Below are positions 22,496 through 34,100 of a stretch of DNA of 60,000 bases, piece after piece. Below the pieces are notes generated by a model, which was not told the origin of the DNA, did not search any database, and saw only the letters and a list, made by a program, of their open reading frames with translations. This DNA comes from Cryptomeria japonica (lineage: Eukaryota; Streptophyta; Pinopsida; Cupressales; Cupressaceae). Where the stretch lies: contig NC_081413.1 in assembly GCF_030272615.1 (NCBI RefSeq), positions 445,247,038 to 445,307,037 on the forward strand, in the 5' to 3' direction. The position numbers were made by a program, and so were the translations under genes. The stretch's first letter is position 1. Each line of letters starts with the position of its first letter.

Positions 22496-22984
22496 CATAT
22501 GCATGTTAGATAAGACATGTCAAGCAAGTTAGCCTTCTTATGCATCAAAATGTGGAACAAAATATAACTGTTTAATGAAATTGCAATAAAATCAAGTTTC
22601 CCATATATTCATTAAAATGACGACTTTATAGTTTTTGAATAATGTAGTGCAATTTAATTTTTTAAATAATAATCAATTGATTAGTTGGTCGTACATATAT
22701 GAATTGTGCATTGACAACTTGAAAATTGCAATTGTTTTTTTCTTGTAAAGAGGAACTAAGATGGCTACATGATTAATTCTTATAACAAACATAAGAGTTG
22801 ACACCACTATCAAGCCATATCCCAACAGTCCAATAGATGTTATCTCCATGCTCAAGGTCATTTTTATGACCTATGCCCATTACTTCTACTATTGAACTCT
22901 AATAGTCATCACATTTCTAATTTATAAATAGACCAAAACATTCTATTTTCACAAGTCCCATTAAAGAAAAGAACAAGTGTAAAT
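22496..22984. other. stretch between repeat copy A and LINE ORF1
   Basis: AT-rich, without a recognised gene. It may include the LINE 5' UTR, whose start I could not place. Confidence 0.4.
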
Positions 22985-24671
22985 GTGAAGCTCATGTATA
23001 ATAACAAACCCAACTATGAAAAAGATTGGTCTACAACTTTCCCACTCTGCTTGTGCTTGAATTTGAATCCTTGCATATCCGCTGCCCCGGGGGAGGATCC
23101 TTCCTCACTGCAACCAGATCCACCTCCCAATAATTTTGTCGATTCACATGATCATCATGAGGCCCTGATGTCTGCCTTTGGGACCCCACTACCTGTGGGT
23201 ACTTTAGAAAAGTTTGACAAGAACAGAGTTTATGGTGGTTCATCCCCTTTGGTACTGATGGAATCTGGTCAGAAGGATGCGGACATAAAAAAGATTAACC
23301 TTGAAGAGGGTAACAAGAAATCCCCTTCAATCGGGTTAGAAAATGTTTTTGGTCAGTTTGATGCGGAAGTGGACAAAAATGGGTCTAAATCCAACTTGAA
23401 AAGCGCCCTTGTTGGCTCTTCAAATATGACTCTGGAGACAGCCTTGGCTAACTTTATCCAAACTGACGAGGGGATGAAGATTAAGTTACCTAATAATCTC
23501 ATGGATAAAATTGCTTCATCCCTGCATCTAGCACTAGTTGGACGATTCTTCTCCTTCAGACCATCTATTGACATGGTTAGACGATGGGCTATAGCAAGGT
23601 GGAAGTTAAAGGGGAGTGTGGATATCTCGGCTATGCTAGGATGTCTCTTCCTTTTCAAGTTTGCTACAAAGGATGACTTGAGCTTTGTCCTGTCAAGCTC
23701 TTAGACCTATGGGAAACACATTTTAACACTTTCCAAATGGAAGCCTAGTTTCAACTCCTTTGTTGAACTCAATTGTATGGCCCCTATTTGGGTTAGGCTT
23801 CCTGGCCTCCAGCAGGAATTTTGGGATGATCAGATCTTCCACTGGATTGGGAACTCCTTTGGAAGCAATGTCATTGTTGATTTGGTCACCCTTGCTAAAT
23901 CCAGGTTAGTTTATTCTTGTTTCTGTGTTAATGTTAATACTGACAAAGTGTTACCCAACTTTGTGTCCCTCAAATTAAAATGGGCTAAATGGACTTAGTC
24001 CATTGTCTATGAAAATACTACTCTTTTTGGCCAAAAATGTGCTAAGCATGGGCACACAATTGCTGACTATAAAGCCCCATCTACTTTTGAGACCAAGCTT
24101 AAAGAAAATATTATTGTTAATGATGATCTTATTAGCCCAAATGCTCCCTCTTCTTCAGCCCCTATGGGACTGACTAATCCCTATGCGATGTCTGATGACT
24201 ACCGCCACATAGACAAGATCCTGGAAATTATCAAAACTCCTATGGATTCGGTGAAGATGATGAGGCTAGTGGAGACTCTTGAAGATGGGAAATCCCCCTA
24301 GTGATTGGCTTATGTTTATCCTCTAATCCTTCTTCCTCCCCCTTATTAAATAAGGATGTTGTTCACCACTCCACTCACTTCCCCAATCCCCAAATCTAAC
24401 ATGTGATGTGAAAGTTCCTAGCTTTACAGCTCCACCCCAGTCCCCTAATAGTTTGGTGATTTTGGAGAACTTATCCAAGTCTTTCCTATTGGCATCTAAT
24501 GTGAAAACCTCCCCACCCTGTCTTCCTTCTGTGGATAATGAGGAATGGTTGACACAGAAGAAAAAAACTAGGACTAAGAAGGTGGATGTGGGCAATGACA
24601 ACAAAGTTGGAAGACCAACTAAGATAGTGCTGAGGCAGAAAGCTATGGCAAGGGATATTGCAAGGGGGTGA
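22985..24671 (+). pseudogene. LINE ORF1 protein (DUF4283, zinc knuckle), broken
   Basis: After a low-similarity N-terminus, the DUF4283 domain starts near 23530 (LVGRFFSFRPSIDMVRRWAI). It continues past an in-frame TAG at 23702-23704, where this family usually has Trp, into MAPIWVRLPGLQQEFWDDQI. Another TAG at 23996 precedes a zinc knuckle that has lost two ligands: the first Cys is Gly and the last is Tyr (CAKHGHTIADY). After a TAG at 24299-24301 the frame shifts; 24408-24671 encodes the basic tail with GRPTKIVLRQKAMARDIA. ORF1 proteins of this type bind the element RNA. The start at 22985 is the first ATG of the open frame and is not otherwise supported. Confidence 0.75.
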
Positions 24672-24706
24672 TAGTTGACCCTTGATGGAAATAACAAACT
24701 TAAGAA

Positions 24707-27700
24707 ATGAAGTTCCTCTCCTGGAACATAAGTGGACTAAATAGCCCCCGAAAGCAAATGGCTATAAAACAATATATTTTAGAGATGAAGTTTGATATCT
24801 ATTTACTTCAAGAAGCCAAAATGTCCTACCAAACCTTTGCAATGATTGTTGGCAAACTCTAGCCGGGCGTGGCGTTTCTATATGTGGAGGCGTTAGGGGC
24901 ATCTAGTGGAATTGCTACCCTTTGGACCCCATACAAGCTCCAAGGTAATGTTCATGTTAGGTCACATAACTATTTGGTAGTAACCTTCCAAGTTGGTGAT
25001 CTCTACTAGCACCTGTTCAATATTTATGCCCCCAATTCTAGGATGGGAAGGCACTTGGTTTGGGAGGAAATTGCTGATAGTATCCTTGAGGATTAGGATT
25101 CCTACTACATGTTGGCTGGTTACTTCAACACCCTTCTCTACCCTTTTGAGAAATGTGGTGGTCTTGTGGATTATTCCAATAGTATGGGGGATCTAGCCAG
25201 TCTTATAAATGATACTAGTCTTTTTGATTTAGACCCTCAGGGTGTCCCCTTCACCTAGTCTAATAATAGGAAAGGGAATCACCTAATCCAAGTTAGTCTG
25301 GATAGTTTTTTAGTCTCTACTAAATGGGATATTGGTCATAACTCCTACCTAAGGACCCTCCTAAGGACTACTTCTAACCATAGCCCTCTCCTCCTCCACT
25401 AGGCAGATAGACCACCTTTGGGTCCTCCCCCTTTCTATTATGAGATTATGTGGGCCTCCCACCTAGATTTTAGAGATCTGGTTAGGAGGTGGTGGGCCTT
25501 CCCTATTCTAGGGACAACTATGTTCAGGGTAGCTAAGAAATTGAACCTCATCTGACGAAAAGTGAAAGGATGGAACAAAACAACTTTTGGTGACATATTC
25601 AAGAAGAAGAAGGATCTATGCTCCAAGCTAGAGCAGATTCAAAACATTATGGCCTCTGGTGATCCTCCTCACTCCCTCCTTATTGAAGAAGAAGACTGTA
25701 GAAAATATTGGAAGGAAATTTTGTCTAGGGAGGAAATCTATTGGAAGAAGAGATCAAGAATCCAATGGCTGAAGGAGGGAGACATAAACTCTGGCTTCTT
25801 CCACCGCTCAGCTAGAATTCACAAAAAAAGGAACATGATCAAATTTCTAAGGGATGATAATGGATAAGAGATCACAGATGAAGCCCAAATTTGTCAATTT
25901 TCCACTGACTTCTTCATTTGTATGTATATTGAGTTTGGAGGAGAAAGTGAGGCTCTTCAAGACAGGCTTATGAGTAAATAACCTACTACTATTAGTGAGG
26001 AGGATAACTGCCATCTTCTTTCACCTATCTCCTTGGAGGAAGTCTGGATGGCAGTCTTTATGATGGGTGCTTACAAGACCTCGGGTCTGGATAGCTTCCC
26101 CCTGACTTTCTGTCAAGAATATTGGGACATTGTCATCTTTGATGTCACCAAAGCTGTGAAGGATTTCTTTAGGACTGGTAAATTGTTGAAACAATTGAAT
26201 AACACATTCATTATTCTTTTTCCCAAGGCTCACGACCCTAGATGCATGATGGATTTTTGACATATAAGTCTCTGTAATACTATTTATAAAATTATCTCTA
26301 AGGTCTTAATGAACAAAATCAAACCGCTGCTTTCTAAGTTTATCTACCCCTCTCAGAAAGGCTTTATCCCAAGTCGTCAAATCTTGGATGCATACATTGC
26401 CATGCATGAAATTATCCACTCCATGGATAAGAGTAGATCTACAAGTATGGATTTTAAACTAGACATCTCAAAAGCTTATGACATTGTCAACAAGGGTTTC
26501 ATGCTTAAAACTCTTTTTAAAACTGGGCTTTAATCCTAAAATTGTTGATTTGATACAGGAGTGTGTGTCTATGGTTCATTTTGTTGTCTTGATCAATGGG
26601 GTTCCTAGGGGGTATTTCAAAACAAAAAAAGGTATAAGACAAGGGGACCCCCCTGACCCCATACCTCTTCATTATGATTCCTGAGGTTTTGGGCAGAAAT
26701 TTCCTGGATATGTTGGTCAATGGGAGATTACAAGGTGTCAAGGTTGCTACTACTATTCCCCCTTCTATGATCCAACAATTTGTGGATGACACCTTCCTAT
26801 TTGGTAAATACTCTATGATAGAAGCTAAACACTGGAAGAATCTACTTTCTGACTATGCTTCCACTTCAGGTCAATGTATCAACTATAATAAAAGCAATCT
26901 TTTCTTTTTCAACACCCTTATGGAGTTACTATCAATTTTTTTTAATATTCTTGGGTGACATTCTGCCAATTTACTTGGGACTTACCTGGGTCTCCCTCTC
27001 ACTATTAAAGAGGTTACTCCTACCTTCTGGAATTCTATCCTTGGAAGAATACAAAAGAAACTTGCTTGTTGGAAAGGTAAATTTCTTAGTAGTGCGAGGA
27101 AACTCCAACTCCTTGCAGCTTCCCTCTAGGGTATCCCTATTTATTTCCTCTCCCTATTCAAAATATTGGGCGCCATGGGGGTGAAGGTCGAGAAGATTCA
27201 AAGAACTTTCCTCTAGATGGGTTTGAAAGAAAATAAACGCCTCTCTCTGGTTAATTGGGACACTCTTTTCTTTCCTAAGACCATGGGGGTCTAGGTATCA
27301 GAAAGATAAATGTCTTGAACAAGGCCTTAATGAGCAAAGTGGGCTGGAACCTAGCTAAAGGGGAGACAGATTGGTGTAACATTATCAGAGCCAAGTACTA
27401 GGAAAGAGAGAAGTTCTGCTTCAACTTGAGTTTTGCTGGCCTATCTCCTAGTTCTAAATTGTGGAACAACATTCTCAAGCTTAGACCTATTATCAAAGAG
27501 GGACTAAAGTGGAAAATTGGTAATGGTAGAAAGATAAGATTTTGGGAGGATACGTGGCTAGAAGATAAACCTCTAGCTAAAACCCACTTCTACAAATTAA
27601 TGAGCACTCTAAACGACCATTTTGGTAATTATATTGTTGACTACATTATGTCAAGAGGAGGAAAGTGGGAAAACATCTCTCTGATCTTTTCTGATTGGCC

Positions 27701-28920
27701 TGACCTATTACCTAGGGGCCTTGAACTCCATGATCTCATGCACACATCGTAGATACCTCTATCTCCACGTGAGGATAATTTCATCTGAAAGGGGACACAG
27801 TGTGGAGATTTCTCAATCAGATCTGCTTACGGACAACTCTTGAGATTCAGTGGGGATAAGGAATGTTGGAAAAAGATCTGGAACCCACAACTTATTCCAA
27901 AGATTAATTTTTTTGGTGGACCCTTATGCATGGTAAAGTCTTGACTCTAGATAACTTGAGAAGAAGGGGCTTCCAATTACCTAATAGATGCATCCTCTAT
28001 AAATTGGAGGACAAATCTATTAACCATCTCTTTATCCACTATCTCTTTGGTAGACACTTGTTGACCATTACCCTTGATAAATATGGCATCCAATGGATGT
28101 TCCATGGAGACATATACTAATTTGTGAATGATTGGTAATCACCTTCCCATCACCCCTTGGTTATTCAGTTGTGGAAGCAAATCCCTCCTCATATATGCTG
28201 GAGTGTTTGGAAAGAAATAAATAATAGAATATTCAGGGATGTTGAAACCTCCCCAGATAATGTTTTAAATAGCTACTTCAAGATGATCATGGATAATATC
28301 TCAGTGACTAGATGGAAAACCCCCTCCAACCCCTAACCCGGTTGATTGGAGAATTATTGAAGATTGGAAACTTCCCTCAAAGTTTAAGTTGTTTAACAAA
28401 ACTAAAAAGATCAATAGAAAAAGGACCAAATGGGAAGCCTCAAGTCCCTCATGGCACAAATTAAGCTTTGATAGGGTAGCCCACAATAACAGGCAAGCAA
28501 GAGGTGGTGTTATACGTGATCATCAGGGTGGTCTTATTGCTGCCTTTGCATGAAGCTTGAGGAATCATACTGTCAATCAAGTTGAGGGAATGGCCCTTTT
28601 ATGGGGAATGAAGTTTTCCACTACCATATGTATCAGACAACTTGAAATTGAAGGGGATTCAAAAATAATCGTTGAGGCTGTCAAGGGTAGAACTGCGGTG
28701 GGTTGGAAGGTGGAAGCGATTATGAGGGATACCATAATTCTTCTAGCTAATCTCGACAGTTTCACTATCCACCACATTTATAGAGAAGGAAATGCGGTTG
28801 CTAACTCAATGGCTGATGTCGACATGCTACAAGAGGGCTTACGGTGTTGGAGGAGCACTGAACCGCTACTAGTGACCACCAAAGAGATCTTGGAGAAAGA
28901 AAATACTAAGTCTTATTATT
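24707..28920 (+). pseudogene. LINE ORF2: endonuclease, reverse transcriptase, zf-RVT, RNase H; broken
   Basis: The ATG at 24707 starts MKFLSWNISGLNSPRK, the usual opening of the plant L1 endonuclease (to about 25420). One frame stays readable to about 26530 despite nine stops (for example 24860, 25007, 25094, 25256, 25400, 25553, 26258). Reverse transcriptase follows: motif A FKLDISKAYD near 26450, GIRQGDP near 26632, and FVDD in place of YADD near 26780, with frameshifts near 26520 and 26670. A zf-RVT region with WKIGNGRKIRFWEDTW is at 27500-27570, and a second part is near 27870-28060. An RNase H domain (about 28440-28870) ends the protein, with EIEGDSK and IYREGNAVA. Together these would nick DNA and copy the RNA; this copy cannot. 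Confidence 0.85.
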
Positions 28921-29392
28921 GACTTCCATCCCTTTGCTTTTCCCTTTAATCGGTTGTAATCTGATGAGGATCATAAATTACCAAATTTTGAATTTGAAGT
29001 CGAAACCTGCCAATTGTGGGACGGACATGCCACGTAGAGGCATATGGCCTAGTCATCATTCCCAAAATAATCTAAGGGGATTAATGAATGATTTTATCTA
29101 CTTGTGGAGTACCGATACCGGAAAAAGCAATTTTTTTTAATCATCCAGACTAATGACATTGGCAGTGATGAAGGCAATAGTTTGCCTCGGCTAAGTAACA
29201 TTGGGTGGATTGATGGTTCGCATGAGCGGATAGATCTCGGGCTTGGTAGATCTTCTCAAATGCTACTTGTAATAATCACGATGATTATTACACTATTTTA
29301 TATCATAATTTGTTGGGTCTGCTTCTGGACTCTACTTTGGCTATTGAGTGACTCTATTTTCTCTTTGGCTTGCTTCTCATTACTACTACTAA
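28921..29392 (+). other. spacer between LINE ORF2 and the third ORF
   Basis: About 470 bases without recognised coding content. A T-rich run interrupts it near 29130. An in-frame TAA at 29390-29392 marks the upstream limit of the next frame. Confidence 0.5.
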
Positions 29393-30814
29393 GTTGGAGG
29401 AAACGCTAATGGGGGTGATAAACTGAGACTTGAACCGGTTAAAACAAATGATTTCAAAGCTAGGCCAGCAGTTTGGTTTGTGTGCATGGAAGGAGGTATT
29501 GATAAGTTCATGAAGAGTATGAAAGGAAATGATGAGAGACTGTCTAAGCATTTTGTGGCTTCTTGGGAGGGCAAAAGGGTCACTATGGGTGGCATTTATT
29601 TTGAAGTGAACAAGGAGGTTATAGCTTAGGCGACTGGCCTTTCCATGGAAGGCAAAAAATGGAAAAAGCAGAGCCGTATCTCGGACACCGCTAGTCTCAA
29701 ACAATTTTTCTGCAAAGGTGAGAACCATGTGAACTAGGCTGGAGGATTCAACCATGAGGAGCTTTCGTCGCCATGGGATGAGGTGTGCTACATCATTATG
29801 AAATATTTCACTCTCGAAGGGTGGTATGGGGTTTTCTATTACTACCAACTCCCTTTTCTTAATCATCTTAGGAATAGGGACCTTATTTCTATTCCATTCT
29901 ATCTTTTGCATTCTATGGCTGCTAATGTGAGAGATGTTGTTGAGGCTAAGAAGAAAAAGAAGGATTATACTATTCTCCACCAGGGCTTTATCCTTCACCT
30001 ATATAACTTCCATCTGGCCCTTTGCCCTCCCCGCACGATTTCGGTTCAAAATGTGTCGGAAAACCAGTTCCTGCCCAACGTCGCTGCCAACCCTGAAAAA
30101 AACCCTACTCTCCTTCTTGATCCTGGCTCCTCTAGCAAGAAAAACAAGAAGCATGCTTGCCACTTGGAGGACTCAAAACCCTTCGAATACAAGAAAGTGA
30201 TAATTCAACAAATTGACTCCAATGTGGAGATCACTGATGAAGCCAACACTCCCTGTCGCTTTGTGAGACTGGCATCCAAACCCCCTGAAAAAGAAAAATC
30301 CTTAAAGGACCCCTCTTCATCCCATGATACAGGGAATACCAACCCCTCTAATAATGTGGCCCTGTCTCACTCTACCTTGACCCCCCATTCTAATAGCTCT
30401 ACCCATGTCTCTGAGAGAAACCCTGGGAACTCGGATGATGAACCCAAGTCTCAGGCCAATTCCCCATTCCCTACCCTCAGGTTTGAGAAAATTGTGGTTA
30501 TTGAGGAAGCTAGAAGTATGAAGGAGGAAGCAAATGGCAGGCAGATGGAATTGGAGAAGAAAGTGGACGCGTTGAACGAACAAATGCAGGAAATTGCTAG
30601 CAGAGCGAATGTCACCGAAAAAAGACTGCATGAGGTCACCAAGTTCGCACTGAAAGTCATGAATAGTTATGCGACCACTCTGTGTCTTTTGCAGGAAAAT
30701 ACCCAAAAAGGAAAAAAGAAGGAGGAAGAGGACTACAAAGACCTCTTCAAATTTCTCACCAAAGAATGGGCCAGGAGGCTCCTACCCAAGATGAGTCATG
30801 GCAAAAGGAAGTAG
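29393..30814 (+). pseudogene. extra ORF at the LINE 3' end, transposon-associated domain plus coiled coil
   Basis: One frame (about 470 codons) is open from 29393 to 30814 except for TAG at 29627-29629 and 29735-29737. It begins with a globular part (RPAVWFVCMEGGIDKF, then VTMGGIYFEVNKEVIA, stop, ATGLSMEGKKW, later GWYGVFYYYQLPFLNHLRN) that resembles the plant 'putative transposon protein' domain. A Pro/Ser/Asn-rich linker follows (about 30120-30470), then a coiled coil (30480-30660) and a Lys-rich end. No start codon is evident near 29393, and the longest intact stretch begins at an ATG at 29783. Function is unknown. It may share its fold with the second protein of the non-autonomous element at 5480-8749. 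Confidence 0.65.
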
Positions 30815-31115
30815 GGATGTTAGCTACTTGGTGGTTTTTTGAGTTTTTGAATGGCCTTCGTGGTCTTACTGTTTATAGTTATGATTATACTGTTTGCTAG
30901 TTAATCTTGGACTTGCTTATCTTTAGCCCTGCGTGGCATATTTTATGGTTTACTATGACTGTTTTAAACTCTATTAATATGGGCAAAATGTTCAAAGTTT
31001 TTCATAGAGGAAAGTTTTAGAAGGTTGTGATTTTGTTGTTTCTCTGCTAACAGTTGCTCATCTGTTGTTAATGTGACTGTATCTGGATCGACCCCCTTGT
31101 TTTGGTTGCTTTTAA
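30815..31115 (+). other. probable LINE 3' untranslated end
   Basis: T-rich sequence closes with GGATCGACCCCCTTGTTTTG, then TTTAATATAAAAAAC, similar in style to plant LINE 3' ends. There is no long poly(A). Confidence 0.5.
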
Positions 31116-34100
31116 TATAAAAAACAATAAGACAATCACCAATACATACCTTAATATACATATTTTGATTCACCTACTTTAAAATATTTTTGGACATCTC
31201 CACAAAAATGTAACATAGATAATATCTTTAATATCCAAAAGCTTCTCTTTTTTATATATAAAAATATGGTAAAATTTTCACCACAAATTGACTTAACATA
31301 TAAAAAGGTTGAAAAAATAAATAAAGATGTATGGCTACTCACCCATCAGCCTTAATTGCGGGCATATTGGTTTTGGTGCAGAATATTCGAAGATGTTGAT
31401 TTCTCACATCTTTGACTAGACTCGGAGATTGTTAAAGTCCTTAAGTCGTCAAGTCAATCCAATAATTTTACATACTACCTACTAAACCTAGCCTAGTGCG
31501 TAGGTATTTAGCACCTTTAATAATAATAAAGAACTCAGATTGTTTACAAGCCAATATTGTTGGCGGATTATTCCATGTTAACAGCGGTCTTCCTTTTTTC
31601 TAGAATGAGTAATGACGTACGTGTCGCGTAACGAAACCTTTTCTCCGCTTAATGTAGCCCAAATATATACGATTGCATTTATCCTATACTGGTAATATAA
31701 TGCACATGTGATTATTCTTTCTTTATTAAAAAATGTAGTTTCACTAATGAGTTCATTTATTTATTTTTAATTGGAAGAAATTTAAAAATATTATAAAGTA
31801 TAATATATTACAAATTTTTACTAATGAGTTCAACTTGCATATGATTTGATATATTTTTTTTAAATTGGATATCATTTTAAAATGTTTTTATTAATGGATC
31901 TCAATTTTCTTCTATGCTAAAAATATAGATGATTATCATTGTCATATTGTTTAAATACATTTATTTTTATGTTCGTATAAATAGTCTAATGATTTATGTT
32001 TTTTTTTCATATCTATACCATCAAATATCGAATTTGAGATTTTCGTTTTAGATCAACTTATATACTTGACATATTTTACTACTAGTTTTCTCCTATCGAA
32101 CTATTCTTTTTATAATTCATATCCACATGGTCGAAAGCACCCAAATTATAACTATAATGATCATTTAGAAAAATGCAAGGGTGATATACTACCTAATTTA
32201 GTCATTTCAGTTTTATTATTCTTATTAATTATGCAAATTTTTCATATGATTTTTTGTGATATCTTTATAACATGGATATCTAAATCCTTATATTAGAAAA
32301 TTCATTTTTTTCTTATTAATTTCCAAAAGAATGTTGCCATTTTATTGATGTATTTTCTACATTTTTTTCTCATTATTCTCAATTCAATCAAATCATATAC
32401 CAAAATATTAATAAAAATTTCATTACTAATGACATTGCTCATATCACTTTCATTTTACTCATCACCTATGTTGTTTCCTTCTATTAAATGCAAATATTCA
32501 TGCTTTGATTATATTCAATTGAATATTTTTCATTTTGTATAATTTATATTACATGTTTATTTTAAATCCTTCATAATAGTATATGGCCACTCCTCACCCT
32601 TTTGGTAGATATTTATATATTCTAATAATTTCTTTAACACCACAAACTTTTGTGGATGATTCATTAACTAAAAGTATGGAAGATTAATTAACTAAAAGTA
32701 GGGAAATATTATGGCCATTTGGATGTATTCAAACTTTTTTAGAAAAGTTTCCATTCTTCTTTTTGTTATTTTTTTTGTGTTGATCTATAATTATTTACCC
32801 CCTTTCACATGTATCTCTTAATTATCTTGTGAGAAGATGCGATTATTGATTATGAAGCCAGCCACACTATCCACATAATTGATGAATTGAACGTTTCCAT
32901 TGTTTGGCATCTATTACTTTAATATCATTTTCCAAGTCTACATAGTTTGTATGGAATTTTAAGTTTTGTAATATTTATTTTTAAATATTACAAACCATTT
33001 CTAATCTCCACATCATTTTTGAGGCATGTATAGAGGTATTTCAATGTTGTTTTGTGATGACCTATAATTTATCACAAAAGGATCAAGATGCTTAATGTAA
33101 TATTTTAATAGAAATTTCATTCTTTGTCAAACATGCAATATCATTAAAAAGGTCATTATCATGATTTAATTAAAAAAAATTATTTGTAATTTTTAGGCAA
33201 CAAATACATAAAAATAGTGTCATTATAATAGTTTTAAAAATATAAGTTTGATTAAATTTCTTCATACCATATAAATTATGTTTGATATGAATTTATTACT
33301 ATAAAAATACAAATAAATGTTCTAAAAAAAAAATTAATAATGAAAAAAGATAAAATTCAATTTTCTACAATCTAAACCTACTTCTCTTAAAATAATTCAA
33401 GCTCAAATAGAATTTAACATCACAAGACTTCAATCATCAAGTCTTGATGCAAAACCTTAACTCAAGACTCACTGTATTTACTATTTTCACAAAAGAATTT
33501 ATATCTTGACAATCTCTACTTGTTAAAGCTTTAAATCATAGTATCTATGAAAAATCCACTAAATTCATTATATTTTAATAGTTACTTAACCATTTGATGA
33601 ATAATTATTTAAATGAATTTACAAGATTAATTGTTAACTTTGATCAATTCTTCATAAAACATCTTCTCATATCTAATAATTTCTAAAAATACAAAATATA
33701 TGAATATTTCACAAGTTTTCATCAATTCAATATTCTCAAATTTACTTCAATTCGTCAAAGAATTTTAATTTGATTCATAGTACTTCATGTTTCAAAAGGA
33801 TTTATAAAACATGACAAACTTTTAAAAGGAAAGGATGAGAAAATATTGCTAGTAATTGCACATTTATACTTTCCAAAAAAAATTTAAATGAGACCTTTAT
33901 CAAAATTGTTTATACCTACATAGATCCTATGAAAATATTTAATTGCACATGTATACTTTCCAAGAAAATTTAAATGAGAACTTTATCAAATTTGTTTATA
34001 CCTACATAAATCCTATGCAAATCTCTATAGGACAAATAATAACTAAACAAAAGGTTTCACATGCACTTGCAATTTTGTACAATAGTTTGATATTTGACAA

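Larger units (their letters stand above)
22985..31115 (+). mobile_element. L1-type LINE, near full length, decayed, with a third ORF
   Basis: The plus strand carries ORF1 (22985-24671), ORF2 (24707-28920) and, after 470 bases, a third frame (29393-30814), followed by a short untranslated tail ending near TTTAATATAAAAAAC (about 31110). The usual plant L1 order ends with RNase H and a 3' UTR, so the third ORF is extra. I found no convincing target duplication, and the 5' end is not defined. Alternatively, the third ORF could be a separate retroposed unit that landed at the LINE's end; the A-rich end after 31100 is the only A-tail-like end I see downstream of 28920. Confidence 0.65.

Noticed and set aside
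29104-29409. Hydrophobic frame that could be a membrane protein
   Set aside because: It is short, lies in the spacer between LINE frames, has no start context or family resemblance, and the T-rich composition explains the hydrophobic residues.
29354-30706. Long minus-strand frames over the LINE third ORF
   Set aside because: They are antisense shadows of the plus-strand frame, with no domain and no LINE logic.
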